The notes: a model not told the origin generated them from the sequence alone. A stretch of DNA of 64,000 bases from Nocardia neocaledoniensis (GCF_003182135.1 NZ_QGTL01000001.1:682001-746000); one strand, 5' to 3'. Shown: positions 44,231-54,113, numbered from the stretch's first letter. Numbers and translations: made by a program.

Positions 44231-44743
44231 CCCCCCACGGTCGCCCCTCCCCCGCCCCCACGCAACCCACCACGCCGCAGCCAACAGCACCGCCCAGCCC
44301 CACCACTTCTCGCTTGCGACAAGACCCACCCGCCGTTCACCGCGGTCGGCGGCAGCGATGTCCCGGCGGTGTCGAGAAACACCTGCCGGCGTGGCGCAGG
44401 CATGCTGAGGGCGAACAAACCGGCCAACGCCGATCGGTCACGGTCCTGTCTGTGCCCGAACGGGGCCGTGACGGTCGACGACGCACCCGCCACGCGAACG
44501 TGCACCTGGCTGTCGACACTGCACTGCCTGATCGGTCGCCCGGTCTGACCACCCTCGAGTCGTGGCCCGGTACGACGAGCGCTACCGGGCGCCGTGGGAC
44601 CAGCCGAGACAACGCCATCCCTGTCCCACCGCGGCGTTCTCAGCGGATGCGGAAGCCGCGTGGAGGAGAGCCGTCCTGCCGCCATCCACGGCGACGGTCC
44701 CGCACGCACCCGCCCTGACCACATGGACAGGCTCGGGCACGTC
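44231..44743. other. 513-base region between dprA and xerC, no gene seen
   Basis: In M. tuberculosis the siderophore-utilisation gene viuB (Rv2895c) occupies this place. Here none of the six frames gives a protein resembling ViuB or any known family. Frames that are open are Arg/Pro/Ser-rich. It may be what remains after loss of that gene, or the gene may have been gained in mycobacteria. Confidence 0.5.
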
Positions 44744-45913
44744 TCACCGGCTGTCGGCACGCCGGGATCGGAGGCGGAACCATCCGTCGGAATCGCAGCC
44801 GACCAGTTCGGCCAGCTCCAAGCTGACGAGGACAGCTCGGACAGTGGCGAGGTCATGTCCGGACTGTTGGGCCAGGTCGCCGGGTAGGCGGGCGCCGACC
44901 GCAGGGAGGGCAGCGTACACATCCGCCTCGACACCGCGGAGGTGCGCGGCGGGGTCCGGTGCCTCGTTGTCGGCGGCGGGCAAGCGCAAGGGGCCCGCTT
45001 CGTCGATGACGTCCTCGGCGCGGGTGACGAGCAGTGCCTCGCCCTCCCTGATCATGCGGTGGCAGCCTGCCGAGGACGCGGACCCGACCGGGCCCGGCAC
45101 CGCCATGGCCGGCCTGCCGAGGCGGCGCGCCCATTTCACGGTGTTGCGGGCGCCGCTGCGCAGCCCGGCCTCGACGACGAGGACGCCGTCACCCAACGTC
45201 GCGATCAGCCGGTTGCGCGCGAGGAAACGGTGCTTCTGCGCACTGGTGCCCGGCGGGTATTCACTGACGACGAGCCCGGAGTCGGCGATGGCGGTGAGCA
45301 GGCGGTCGTGCTGGGCCGGGTAGGGGCGGTCGACGCCGCAGGCCAGGACCGCGACCGTGGAGCCACCGACGGCCAGTGCCGCCCGGTGCGCGGCCGCGTC
45401 GATACCGAAGGCCGCGCCCGAGACGATCGTCCAGCCGCGACCGGCCAGGTCGCAAGCGATCTCGCCGGCCACTTGCAGGCCGTAGCCAGTGCTGCAACGT
45501 GAACCGACCATCGCCACAGCACGCTCGGAAGCCCCCTGTAGTGACAGCGGGCCCCGCGCCCACAGCACGAGCGGCACCGCTCCCTCGCGATCCCGATCGG
45601 TGTCGAGTTGGTTCAGCCCGAGCATCCGCCACTGCGGCCACTCCGCGTCGTCGGGTGTGATCACCCGGCCTCCGAGCCGGGCCATCATCTCCAGATCCGC
45701 CTCCGCCGAATCCAGTTCGCGGCGTGCGGCTGTCGGCCGACGCAAGGCTTCCGGCAGCTCGCATTCGCGGACCGCACGGGCGGCCTCACACACGCCGACC
45801 GACGCGATCAACGCCGACAGCGGCGCACAGGGCCCTTGCACCACGCGCGACAGGTACACCCACGCCAATCGCCGATCATCCGCCCCGCCATCGAGATCGA
45901 CCACCCCGGTCAC
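44744..45913 (-). CDS. dprA: DNA-processing protein DprA
   Basis: This 389-residue protein protects incoming single-stranded DNA and loads RecA in competent bacteria. An N-terminal SAM-like region (RRLAWVYLSRVVQGPCAPL) precedes the Rossmann domain with AMVGSRCSTGYG, IVSGAAFGIDAAAHRAAL, GVDRPYP, SEYPPGTSAQKHRFLARNR and the C-terminal winged helix (LAQQSGHDLATVRAVL). GTG 45913 is chosen to start just before homology; the frame is open to 46252 but there it only reads a Val-Ala repeat from a microsatellite. It follows yifB and yraN on the same strand. Confidence 0.93.
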   Translation of the reverse strand: MTGVVDLDGGADDRRLAWVYLSRVVQGPCAPLSALIASVGVCEAARAVRECELPEALRRPTAARRELDSAEADLEMMARLGGRVITPDDAEWPQWRMLGLNQLDTDRDREGAVPLVLWARGPLSLQGASERAVAMVGSRCSTGYGLQVAGEIACDLAGRGWTIVSGAAFGIDAAAHRAALAVGGSTVAVLACGVDRPYPAQHDRLLTAIADSGLVVSEYPPGTSAQKHRFLARNRLIATLGDGVLVVEAGLRSGARNTVKWARRLGRPAMAVPGPVGSASSAGCHRMIREGEALLVTRAEDVIDEAGPLRLPAADNEAPDPAAHLRGVEADVYAALPAVGARLPGDLAQQSGHDLATVRAVLVSLELAELVGCDSDGWFRLRSRRADSR

Positions 45914-46143
45914 CTCGCCACCGCGCTCACCGCGGTGCCAGCCGAGGTGCGCTGCATCGCCAGGGCGGGTGCCTCGGTGTCCGACCACGGCGGCAACAAC
46001 CTCGACCACACCCCTCGATCCCGAATCGGCGACGGCGACAAGGACCCACACCCGCACCGCTCGTTTCCTAGTGCCGACCAGCCACACAGCTGTGCGCACC
46101 GTCTTTCGCGGTGAGTAGCCGCGTAGGGCCGCCCAGCCGACGA

Positions 46144-46249
<106 letters not shown>

Positions 46250-46364
46250 CATGCCGCCCGGGCCGGACGGCCGATGGTGGCGAAGTCACCGGTGGAGGTG
46301 AGCGGCGCCCGATCGTCGCTGCCCCGGAGCGGCTGGCACCGGCACACCCTCGCCGACGCGCCGC

Positions 46365-47873
46365 TCACTGCGCACCACGCTGACGAAAGTTCAACGCCGA
46401 CAGCACATCCTGCACACTCGGCACCTCACCGCCGCGCAGATCACAGATGGTCCAGGCCACGCGGATCGCGCGATCGGCGCCACGAGCCGACATGCGGCCG
46501 AGCCGCAACGCCGTATCGATCGGCGCGATCGACTCGCGGGGCAACCGGAACCGTTGCCGCAGGATATGGCCTGGCACTTCGGCATTGGTCGCCCAGCCGT
46601 CGGCGCTCCAGCGCTGCGCGGCCCGCGCGCGAGCTTCGGCCACCCGTGCGGCGACGGTGGCGCTGGTCTCCGCCCTCGTGTCGCCGAAAGTAGCGCCCGC
46701 CTGGCCGTGCATCTGCACCCAGATGTCGATGCGGTCGAGCAGGGGCCCGGACAGTTTGCCGAGGTAGCGGCGCCGGGCCAGGGGCGCGCAGATGCAGTCG
46801 ACGTCGCGGGCCGGCGCGCACGGGCAGGGATTGGCGGCCAGGACCAGCTGGAACCGGGCCGGATAGCGCGCGACGCCGTCGCGGCGGGCGATGCGCACCT
46901 CGCCCTCCTCGAGCGGAGTACGCAGCGCCTCCAGGACTTTCGTCCCGATCTCGGCGCACTCGTCGAGGAAAAGCACGCCCCGATGCGCCCTGCTCACCGC
47001 GCCCGGCCTGGCCATGCCGGACCCGCCGCCGATCATCGCGGTCACCGAGGTGGAGTGGTGCGGGGCAACGAACGGGGCGAGGGTCATCAGCGGCTGCTCG
47101 GCCGACAGGGACCCGGCCATCGAATGGATCGCCGTCACCTCGAGCGACTCGGGCTCCGACAGTGGCGGCAGCAGACCAGGAAGACGTTGCGCCAGCATGG
47201 TTTTGCCGATGCCGGGCGGACCGGTCAGCAGCAGATGGTGCCCGCCTGCCGCGGCGACCTCCAGTGCCCAGCGCGCCTCGTCCTGGCCGACCACATCGCT
47301 CAGATCCCCGGTGGGCACCACCGCGCCGGGGACGACCCCGTCCGGCTCCAGCAGGGCACCCTCACCACGCAGCCAGGCGACGACGGCGCGCAGGCTGGTC
47401 GCCCCGAGCACCTCGATGCCCTCGACCAAGCCGGCCTCTGCCACCGCTTCGGCGGGCACCACCACGGTCGGCAAGCCCGCCGTACGTGCCGCGATCACCG
47501 CGGGGAGCACGCCGCGCACCCGGCGCACGCGACCGTCCAGCGCGAGTTCACCGAGCAGCACCGTCTTCGCCAGCCGCTCGCCCGGCACCGCGCCGGAGGC
47601 GTCGAGCACCGAGACCGCCAGGGCCAGGTCGTACACGCTGCCCACCTTCGGCAGCGTCGCGGGCGACAGGGCCAGGATCACCCGCCCGTCCGGCCACTTC
47701 TCGCCCGTGTTCGCGACCGCCGATCTGACCCGGTTGCGCGACTCCTGCAGCGCGGTGTCGGGCAGCCCGACCAGATTCACCGAGGGCAGGCCCTGGCCGA
47801 TATCGGCCTCGATCTCCACCAGCTGGCCGTCGACCCCGGTGACCGCCACCGACAGCGCCCGTCCGAGAGCCAT
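46365..47873 (-). CDS. YifB/ComM-family Mg-chelatase-like AAA ATPase
   Basis: This 502-residue AAA+ protein of the ComM/YifB group is thought to drive branch migration during natural transformation. An N-terminal Lon-protease-like fold (VNLVGLPDTALQESRNRVRSA) leads to the ATPase core with Walker A GPPGIGKTM, Walker B GVLFLDE, sensor LAANPCPC and a C-terminal lid (RMSARGADRAIRVAWTICDL). Its ATG overlaps the yraN stop as TGATG (47875-47871), implying coupled translation. It belongs with yraN and dprA in a DNA-uptake or recombination group conserved in actinobacteria. Confidence 0.94.
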   Translation of the reverse strand: MALGRALSVAVTGVDGQLVEIEADIGQGLPSVNLVGLPDTALQESRNRVRSAVANTGEKWPDGRVILALSPATLPKVGSVYDLALAVSVLDASGAVPGERLAKTVLLGELALDGRVRRVRGVLPAVIAARTAGLPTVVVPAEAVAEAGLVEGIEVLGATSLRAVVAWLRGEGALLEPDGVVPGAVVPTGDLSDVVGQDEARWALEVAAAGGHHLLLTGPPGIGKTMLAQRLPGLLPPLSEPESLEVTAIHSMAGSLSAEQPLMTLAPFVAPHHSTSVTAMIGGGSGMARPGAVSRAHRGVLFLDECAEIGTKVLEALRTPLEEGEVRIARRDGVARYPARFQLVLAANPCPCAPARDVDCICAPLARRRYLGKLSGPLLDRIDIWVQMHGQAGATFGDTRAETSATVAARVAEARARAAQRWSADGWATNAEVPGHILRQRFRLPRESIAPIDTALRLGRMSARGADRAIRVAWTICDLRGGEVPSVQDVLSALNFRQRGAQ

Positions 47874-48229
47874 CAGAACGCGGCGGTCAGGTGGTCGATG
47901 ACGGGCCGGTGCCCGCGCGGGACCAGCACCGACACCACGTCGAACCGGATCCGGCGCCACGGCCCTTCCTGCTCGGCCAGCCACAACAGCGCCAGCCGCC
48001 GGATCCGCTGCTGCTTGCTGAAGGTGACCGACTCGGCGGGCACGCCGAAACCGAGCCCCGAGCGGGTCTTCACCTCGACGAATGCCGTGATCTGCGGATC
48101 CTGGACGATCAGGTCCAGTTCGCCGTAGCGGCATCGCCAGTTGCGGGCGACGATCTCCATGCCCGACTCACGCAGATACTGCGCGGCCAGCTTCTCCCCG
48201 TATGCGCCGAGCGCCTGCTTGTCTGCCAT
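47873..48229 (-). CDS. YraN-family (UPF0102) putative nuclease
   Basis: This 118-residue protein has the restriction-endonuclease-like fold of UPF0102/YraN. Motifs are GAYGEKLAAQYL, NWRCRYGELDLI (Glu-x-Asp active-site pair) and FVEVKTRSG (Glu-x-Lys), the catalytic core pattern of this nuclease superfamily. ATG 48229 matches the family start; the frame is open to 48319. Its stop overlaps the yifB ATG. Two DnaA-box sequences lie 64-90 bases upstream of its start. Confidence 0.92.
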   Translation of the reverse strand: MADKQALGAYGEKLAAQYLRESGMEIVARNWRCRYGELDLIVQDPQITAFVEVKTRSGLGFGVPAESVTFSKQQRIRRLALLWLAEQEGPWRRIRFDVVSVLVPRGHRPVIDHLTAAF

Positions 48230-48292
48230 GGCTGCCAGCGTGCCGCCCGGCGCCGTCGGCATCGGTCCGCCGACCTGGGCGAACGACAAACC

Positions 48293-48319
48293 TGTGGACA
48301 ACCGCCCGCCTGTGGACAA
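48293..48319 (-). promoter_or_regulatory. Two DnaA boxes (TTGTCCACA) upstream of yraN
   Basis: TGTGGACAA occurs at 48293-48301 and 48311-48319; read on the minus strand each is TTGTCCACA, the consensus DnaA box of high-GC actinobacteria. The copies are in direct orientation, 18 bases apart (CCTGTGGACAAC repeated). They lie in the 111-base gap between the DUF2469 stop and the yraN start. Confidence 0.6.
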
Positions 48320-48340
48320 CCACGGGCGGGCGGGACGGCA

Positions 48341-48646
48341 TCACTCGGGCAGCCGCAGGTCCGGCTTCTCCAGCTCCTCGATGTTCACGTCCTTGAACGT
48401 GATCACCCGTACGTGCTTGACGAAGCGCGCGGGACGGTACATGTCCCACACCCAGGCATCGCTCATCCGCACTTCGAAGTAGACCTCGCCGTCGGCGTTC
48501 TGCGGCCGCAATTCGACAGAATTGGCCAGGTAGAAGCGACGTTCGGTCTCCACCACGTACGAGAACTGGCCGACGATGTCCTTGTACTCGCGGTACAGGG
48601 ACAGTTCCATCTCGGTTTCGTACTTCTCGAGGTCCTCAGCACTCAT
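48341..48646 (-). CDS. DUF2469 protein (Rv2901c-like)
   Basis: This 101-residue protein is strongly conserved in actinobacteria and lies next to rnhB in many of them. It is acidic with the conserved stretch SAEDLEKYETEMELSLYREY, then YKDIVGQFSYVVETERRFY and ADGEVYFEVRMSDAWVWDMY. There is no signal peptide or membrane helix. ATG 48646 begins the conserved block. Function is not established. It lies 46 bases after rnhB in the same direction. Confidence 0.9.
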   Translation of the reverse strand: MSAEDLEKYETEMELSLYREYKDIVGQFSYVVETERRFYLANSVELRPQNADGEVYFEVRMSDAWVWDMYRPARFVKHVRVITFKDVNIEELEKPDLRLPE

Positions 48647-48692
48647 CGGGTGGGAAGTCCTCCTTCTAGCAGCGCCGCGTTCATAGCTGACA

Positions 48693-49397
48693 TCATCGCG
48701 CATGCGCGGCGCGGGGAGCCACTCGGCTACCGTCCGGCACCTCGAGGTCGCGCACATTCCGCCAAGAACGGCGGTGTTCGGTGCTCGGTCCGAGTGCGCG
48801 CAGCGCCGCCGTGTGCTCGGGCGTGTTGTAGCCCTTGTGCGTGGCGAAGCCGTATCCGGGGTGCCGCGCGTCGAGATCGACCATCATCCGGTCCCTGGTC
48901 ACCTTGGCCAGGATACTGGCCGCGGCGATACAGGCCGCGGTACCGTCGCCGCCGATCACCGGCAACGACGGAGCGGGCAGCCCGGGGACCTTGAAACCGT
49001 CGGTGAGGATGTAGCCCGGGGTACGCCCCAGACCCGCCACGGCCCGGCGCATGCCCTCGATATTGGCCACGTGGATGCCGATCGAGTCGATCTCCCACGC
49101 GGGCACCACCACGACGCTCCACGCCAGCGCCAACCGCTGGACGACCGGAAACAGCTCCTCACGGGCCGCCTCGGTGAGTTTCTTGGAGTCGTCGAGCCCG
49201 GACAGCTTGTCGTAGGCCTTGGGCGCCAGCAGGCACGCGGCGATCACCAGCGGCCCCGCGCACGGGCCGCGACCCGCCTCGTCGACGCCGGCCACCGGGC
49301 CGAGCCCACCGCGGATGAGGGCCGCCTCGAGTGTGCGTAGTCCCCCGGCCCGGCGCATCACCACCCGCGGCGGCCAGTTGGTCCGATCCTGCCCCAC
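48693..49397 (-). CDS. rnhB: Ribonuclease HII
   Basis: This 234-residue endonuclease cuts RNA in RNA-DNA hybrids and at single ribonucleotides. Catalytic residues are Asp-Glu in [12 protein letters not shown] and an Asp in [32 protein letters not shown] and [12 protein letters not shown] are diagnostic. GTG 49397 gives a leader of about 35 residues before the domain; ATG 49358 is an alternative. It follows lepB by 20 bases, so lepB-rnhB-DUF2469 form one unit as in mycobacteria. Confidence 0.95.
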   Translation of the reverse strand: MGQDRTNWPPRVVMRRAGGLRTLEAALIRGGLGPVAGVDEAGRGPCAGPLVIAACLLAPKAYDKLSGLDDSKKLTEAAREELFPVVQRLALAWSVVVVPAWEIDSIGIHVANIEGMRRAVAGLGRTPGYILTDGFKVPGLPAPSLPVIGGDGTAACIAAASILAKVTRDRMMVDLDARHPGYGFATHKGYNTPEHTAALRALGPSTEHRRSWRNVRDLEVPDGSRVAPRAAHAR

Positions 49398-49417
49398 AGT
49401 TCGATTGTCCCCGTGTC

Positions 49418-50182
49418 TCAGTTTTCCTGCGCGTTCTGGCTCTTGACCGGACCCATCCGGCCCGGCGGCCAGATCTTGAAGACGGTCTTGCCGCGCACAT
49501 TGTCCACTGGCACCGTGCCCTGCAGATCATCGCTGACGTGGGCGCGGGAATCGGCCGACTCGTTGCGGTTGTCGCCCATCACCCAGAGGTTGCCCTCGGG
49601 CACCTTCACCGGGCCGAACACGCGCCCGGCCGGGTAGACCGCGTTCGGGCGGTCGGTGAACCAGGGGTAGTCCTTCTTGATGTAGGGCTCGTCGAGCGGT
49701 TTGCCGTCGACCATGACCCGGCCCTGCGGATCACAGCACTGCACGGTCTGCCCACCGACGGCGATGACGCGCTTGACGAGGTCGTTCTCGTCCGGCGGCA
49801 CCAGGCCGAAGTAGGAGAGGAAGTTCTGCACACCGCGGATGACGGTGTTGTCGGAACGCACCGACTTGTAGTGCCCGTTCCACGACGGCGGGCCGACGAA
49901 GACCACGACATCGCCGGGACCGGGTTCGGACCCGTAGTAGCTGATCTTCTCGACATAGATGCGGTCGCCGATCAGCAGCGTGTTCTCCATCGACTGCGAC
50001 GGGATCACGTAGGGCCGCCCCACGAAAGTGACCATCAGCGCGGCGATCACCGCGGCGATCACGATCAGGATCGGCAACTCCTGCCAGAACGGCCGCTGCT
50101 TCTTCGCGCCGCGCGCTCGTTTGCGCCGTCCACCTTCGTCGCCCGAATCGGACACCGACACCGACCCACTTTCGTCTGCCAC
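49418..50182 (-). CDS. lepB: Signal peptidase I
   Basis: This 254-residue membrane serine protease removes signal peptides. About 35 charged residues precede one transmembrane helix ([20 protein letters not shown]). Catalytic Ser is in [11 protein letters not shown] and the Lys in VKRVIAVGG. Box D and E sequences are [16 protein letters not shown] 50182 is the likely start. A strong hairpin between rplS and lepB suggests transcription from rplS is at least partly stopped here. Confidence 0.95.
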   Translation of the reverse strand: MADESGSVSVSDSGDEGGRRKRARGAKKQRPFWQELPILIVIAAVIAALMVTFVGRPYVIPSQSMENTLLIGDRIYVEKISYYGSEPGPGDVVVFVGPPSWNGHYKSVRSDNTVIRGVQNFLSYFGLVPPDENDLVKRVIAVGGQTVQCCDPQGRVMVDGKPLDEPYIKKDYPWFTDRPNAVYPAGRVFGPVKVPEGNLWVMGDNRNESADSRAHVSDDLQGTVPVDNVRGKTVFKIWPPGRMGPVKSQNAQEN

Positions 50183-50192
50183 GCCGAACAGA

Positions 50193-50232
50193 GTAGCCCG
50201 GCGCCCCGACCGAAGTCGGAGCGCCGGGCTAC
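50193..50232 (-). terminator. Terminator hairpin after rplS
   Basis: GTAGCCCGGCGC pairs with GCGCCGGGCTAC (12 bp), and inside it CCGAC pairs with GTCGG around a CGAA tetraloop, giving a 40-base hairpin 35 bases beyond the rplS stop. There is no T-run. It ends 11 bases before the lepB start codon. Confidence 0.75.
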
Positions 50233-50267
50233 CGGAAAACTGTGTGCTGGAATCAGCTACCGCAATA

Positions 50268-50609
50268 TCAGCGCTTTTCCTTGATCTTGGCGGCCTTGCC
50301 GCGCAGATCGCGCAGGTAGTACAGCTTGGCGCGACGCACGTCACCACGGGTCACGACATCGATGTGGTCGATGTTGGGGCTGTGCACCGGGAAGGTGCGC
50401 TCGACACCCACGCCGAAGGACACCTTGCGGACCGTGAAGGTCTCGCCGATGCCGCCGCCCTGACGCCGGATCACGACGCCCTTGAAGACCTGGATGCGCT
50501 CCTTCGAGCCTTCGATGACCTTCACGTGCACGTTCAGGGTGTCGCCCGGACGGAAGTCGGGGACATCGCTACGCAGCGACTTCTCGTCGACGAAATCAAG
50601 GGTGTTCAT
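50268..50609 (-). CDS. rplS: 50S ribosomal protein L19
   Basis: This 113-residue ribosomal protein lies at the 30S-50S interface. Conserved segments are [60 protein letters not shown] and a C-terminal [21 protein letters not shown] 50609 is fixed by homology. In enterobacteria rplS ends the rpsP-rimM-trmD operon; here it is 8.4 kb away from trmD and has its own promoter-like element. Confidence 0.97.
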   Translation of the reverse strand: MNTLDFVDEKSLRSDVPDFRPGDTLNVHVKVIEGSKERIQVFKGVVIRRQGGGIGETFTVRKVSFGVGVERTFPVHSPNIDHIDVVTRGDVRRAKLYYLRDLRGKAAKIKEKR

Positions 50610-50727
50610 TTTCCACCTTTTCGGATTCTTTGCGCGAACAGAGGAACCTGGCGGCACTCGCGCGCTCGACCGGTTCATGCTCAGAACAGGAGTGCTCTCG
50701 GACATGACCCGTCCAAGGCAACCGGTT

Positions 50728-50762
50728 CATTGTGCCAGACCGGGGGGCCGCGGCTGAAATCG
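50728..50762 (-). promoter_or_regulatory. Putative rplS promoter, shared element with rpsP
   Basis: On the minus strand this reads CGATTTC, 12 unrelated bases, then CCGGTCTGGCACAATG. The same two blocks with the same 12-base spacing occur before rpsP at 61074-61040. CACAAT is the likely -10. A start near 50721 would give a leader of about 110 bases. Confidence 0.65.
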
Positions 50763-50773
50763 GGCGGTCCCCG

Positions 50774-51652
50774 TCACGGGTCGACGGGCTCGTCGACCCG
50801 CTTGCGATGCGGCAGATGCGGGTGCGGCGGCGGCGCCGGCGGTGCCGCGACAACCGTGCGCTGCAGTTCGGCCTCGGCCGCCGTCTTGGCGTGTTCGACG
50901 TCGGGTGTGCCCGCGATCAGGTCCTGGATGAAGATCTTGGCCCGGATGGCGGGCCGCCGGTAGCGGCGTTCCCTGGCGAGCGCCCTGGCCATGGTGCGCG
51001 GCCGGTCACCGTAGCGCCAGCGCGCCCACGGGGCGCCCGGCCTGCTCAGCCGGACGGCGCCGATGAGCAGCAGCGGGGCGAAGAACATCCCGAACAGACC
51101 GGTCCAGATCTTGCCCTTGGCGATGACGACGGCGGCCAGCACCAGGTTCAGCACCAGCGACGCCAGCAGTGCGATGCGGATCCAGATGCCACGCGACTCG
51201 CGGAAGTCGTCGTAGTCGAGGAAGGTCGCCGGCTGGACGCCGAGCAGCAGCAGGCCGGTGACGGCGACGGCGACGAAGACCGCGTCCACCGAGGTGCGGC
51301 CCTGCTCCTCCCAGTAGACGTCACGCAGGTAGAAGATGAGCGCGAATTCGTCGAGCACCAGCGCGGCGCCGATGCCGAACAGGGCGGACAGCACGCTCGA
51401 GGTGACCTGGGTGGAGTCCTCGGCGGTCGCGATCAGCCCGATGCCCGACAGCAGCACCGTGATGACGCCGAACACCATGTGGTGGATGTGGGTGTCGCCG
51501 GCCTTGATGTTGCCCGGCCACCACCGCACATTCGCCCTGATCATCCGGACGCTGAGCCGGATGACCAGGAACCCCAGGATGAACCCGAGCAGAAAGCACA
51601 GCAGGGGCAGGCGGCCGTGCGCGATCACGTCGTCTTCGAGCCACCGTCGCAT
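50774..51652 (-). CDS. Multi-pass membrane protein, unknown
   Basis: This 292-residue integral membrane protein has about six hydrophobic segments. A conserved-looking histidine-rich motif AGDTHIHHMVFG follows the first helix (LLCFLLGFILGFLVIRLSV), and an acidic helix LDEFALIFYLRDVYWEEQG lies in the middle. The last 80 residues are cytoplasmic, Pro/His-rich at the end. I do not know its function. It lies 20 bases after the tex stop on the same strand, so it may be co-transcribed with tex, and ends just behind the rplS promoter. Confidence 0.82.
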   Translation of the reverse strand: MRRWLEDDVIAHGRLPLLCFLLGFILGFLVIRLSVRMIRANVRWWPGNIKAGDTHIHHMVFGVITVLLSGIGLIATAEDSTQVTSSVLSALFGIGAALVLDEFALIFYLRDVYWEEQGRTSVDAVFVAVAVTGLLLLGVQPATFLDYDDFRESRGIWIRIALLASLVLNLVLAAVVIAKGKIWTGLFGMFFAPLLLIGAVRLSRPGAPWARWRYGDRPRTMARALARERRYRRPAIRAKIFIQDLIAGTPDVEHAKTAAEAELQRTVVAAPPAPPPHPHLPHRKRVDEPVDP

Positions 51653-51672
51653 GCCGCCCGCCTGCCGTCGAG

Positions 51673-54066
51673 TTACTTGCCGCCGAATCCCGCCCGGCGC
51701 AGCGCGTCGGCCATCGATCCGCTCGGCTCGGCCGCCTGCCTGCGCTGGTTGCCGCCACGCCCCTGAGCCTGGCCGCGTCCCTGCGCCTGTCCACGATCCG
51801 AGCCCTGACCACGCCCGCCCTGCGGACGGCCCTGGCCCCGGCCCTGGCCGCGCGGTGCGCCGCCACCACGATTGTCCCCCTGCGCGGGCTTGCCGGGCTC
51901 GTCGTCGAGTCGCAAACTCAAACCGATCCGCTGCCGGGCCACGTCGACCTCGAGCACCTTCACCTTCACGACGTCACCGGACTTGACCACCTCGCGCGGA
52001 TCCTTGACGAAGGTGTGCGACATGGCCGACACGTGCACGAGACCGTCCTGGTGCACGCCGACGTCGACGAACGCGCCGAAGGCTGCCACATTGGTCACGA
52101 CGCCCTCGAGCACCATGCCGGGCTCGAGGTCGGCGACCTTCTCCACGCCCGCCGCGAATTCGGCGGTCTTGAACTCCGGACGCGGGTCGCGCCCCGGCTT
52201 CTCGAGCTCGGCGATGATGTCGCTGACGGTCGGCACACCGAACTTCTCGTCGGTGAAGTCGGCGGGCCGCAACGCGCGCAGCGTGCTGGTGTTGCCGATG
52301 ACCTCGGCCACCGGACGGCCGGTGTGCTCGAGGATCCGGCGCACGACGGGATAGGCCTCCGGATGCACCGCCGACGTGTCGAGCGGGTCGTCACCGCCGC
52401 GGATCCGCAGGAAGCCCGCGCACTGCTCGAACGCCTTGGGCCCGAGCCGAGGCACCTCGAGCAGCGCCGTGCGGCTGCGGAAGGGGCCGTTCTGATCGCG
52501 GTGCGCCACAATGCTTTCCGCCACCGAACCGGACACGCCGGAGACGCGGGACAGCAGCGGCACCGAGGCCGTGTTCACGTCGACGCCGACCGCGTTCACC
52601 GCGTCCTCGACGACGGCGCCCAGCGAGCGGGCCAGCAGCGTTTCGGACACGTCGTGCTGGTACTGGCCGACGCCGATGGACTTCGGATCGATCTTCACCA
52701 GCTCGGCCAGCGGGTCCTGCAGACGGCGGGCGATGGAGACCGCGCCGCGCAGCGAGACGTCCATGTCGGGCAGTTCGGCCGAGGCGTAGGCCGAGGCCGA
52801 GTACACCGACGCGCCCGCCTCGGAGACCACGATCTTGGTCGGCTTGTTCTCGGGGATGCGCGAGATCAGTTCGGCGGCAAGGGCATCGGTCTCGCGCGAG
52901 GCCGTGCCGTTGCCGATCGCGATGAGCTCGACGTTGAAGCGCGCCACCAGCGCGGCCAGCACAGCGAGGGACTTCTCGGTCTGGCCCTGGGGCTTGTGCG
53001 GATAGATGACCTCGGTCGCGACAGCCTTGCCGGTGGCGTCGACGACGGCGACTTTCACACCGGTGCGGTAGCCCGGATCGAGGCCCATGGTGGTGCGGGT
53101 GCCCGCCGGGGCGGCCAGCAGCAGGTCGCGCAGGTTGGCGGCGAACACGTCGACCGCGTCCTTCTCCGCCGCCTGGCGCAACCGCATGCGGGTGTCGATG
53201 CCCAGGCTCACCTGGAGTTTGGTGCGCCAGGCCCAGCGCACGGTGTCGAGCAGCCAGGAGTCGGCGGGGCGGCCCTGGTCGGCGATGCCGAAGGCGACCG
53301 CGATGCGGCCCTCGTAAATGGTGCGCGCGCCGGGCTCGGGCTCCTCGGTGTCGGGTTCGAGGTGCAGGGTGAGCACCTCTTCCTTCTCACCGCGCAGCAG
53401 CGCCAGGATGCGATGGGAGGGCAGCTTGTGGAAGGGCTCGCTGAACTCGAAGTAGTCGGCGAACTTGGCGCCGGCCTCCTCCTTGCCCGCGCGCACCGTC
53501 GAGGTGACCTGGCCGCGGTTCCACATGAGTTCACGCAGCTCGCCGACGAGATCGGCGTCTTCGGCGAAACGTTCGACCAGGATGGCGCGGGCGCCCTCGA
53601 GCTGTTCGGCGGTGTAGCCGGCCGGGTCGGTGGTCGGATCGCCGATCAGCGCGTCGGCCACCGGCTCGTGCCCGGCCTCCCGCGCGATCTGGGCCTTGGT
53701 GCGGCGCTTGGGCTTGTACGGCAGGTAGATGTCCTCGAGCCGGGCCTTGGTCTCGGCGAGCATGATCTGCTGGTGCAGCGCCGGGTCGAGTTTGCCTTGG
53801 CCACGGATGGATTCGATGATCGCGCCGCGCCGCTCGTCGAGTTCGCGCAGGTACCCGAGGCGCTCCTCGAGCTGACGCAACTGGGCGTCGTCGAGGCCAC
53901 CGGTGACCTCCTTGCGGTAGCGCGCGATGAACGGCACCGTGGAGCCGCCGTCGAGCAGTTCGACGGCGGCACGGACCTGGGTCTCGCGCACCCCCAGTTC
54001 GTCGGCGATCCGCCTGCCCACGCTGGCGAGGATGGTCGTGGTGTCGGTCTCGGGCGCTGTCGTCAC
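51673..54066 (-). CDS. Tex-family RNA-binding transcriptional accessory protein
   Basis: This 797-residue protein has the Tex architecture: N-terminal helical region (VRAAVELLDGGSTVPFIARY), YqgF-like RNase-H fold (MGLDPGYRTGVKVAVVD), helix-hairpin-helix motifs (SRVSGVSGSVAESIVAHR) and one S1 RNA-binding domain (VLEGVVTNVAAFGAFVDVGV) near residue 650. Tex binds RNA and is reported to influence transcription and virulence genes in other bacteria. The last 75 residues are a Gly/Gln/Arg tail (RGQGRGQGRPQGGRGQG) ending in a short helix. Such a tail could add RNA binding or phase-separating behaviour; it is longer than in enterobacterial Tex. Confidence 0.95.
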   Translation of the reverse strand: MTTAPETDTTTILASVGRRIADELGVRETQVRAAVELLDGGSTVPFIARYRKEVTGGLDDAQLRQLEERLGYLRELDERRGAIIESIRGQGKLDPALHQQIMLAETKARLEDIYLPYKPKRRTKAQIAREAGHEPVADALIGDPTTDPAGYTAEQLEGARAILVERFAEDADLVGELRELMWNRGQVTSTVRAGKEEAGAKFADYFEFSEPFHKLPSHRILALLRGEKEEVLTLHLEPDTEEPEPGARTIYEGRIAVAFGIADQGRPADSWLLDTVRWAWRTKLQVSLGIDTRMRLRQAAEKDAVDVFAANLRDLLLAAPAGTRTTMGLDPGYRTGVKVAVVDATGKAVATEVIYPHKPQGQTEKSLAVLAALVARFNVELIAIGNGTASRETDALAAELISRIPENKPTKIVVSEAGASVYSASAYASAELPDMDVSLRGAVSIARRLQDPLAELVKIDPKSIGVGQYQHDVSETLLARSLGAVVEDAVNAVGVDVNTASVPLLSRVSGVSGSVAESIVAHRDQNGPFRSRTALLEVPRLGPKAFEQCAGFLRIRGGDDPLDTSAVHPEAYPVVRRILEHTGRPVAEVIGNTSTLRALRPADFTDEKFGVPTVSDIIAELEKPGRDPRPEFKTAEFAAGVEKVADLEPGMVLEGVVTNVAAFGAFVDVGVHQDGLVHVSAMSHTFVKDPREVVKSGDVVKVKVLEVDVARQRIGLSLRLDDEPGKPAQGDNRGGGAPRGQGRGQGRPQGGRGQGSDRGQAQGRGQAQGRGGNQRRQAAEPSGSMADALRRAGFGGK

Positions 54067-54113
54067 GTCCGCAGAGACTACAGCTCTCCCCCGACACCCG
54101 GTGGACTCCCAGG

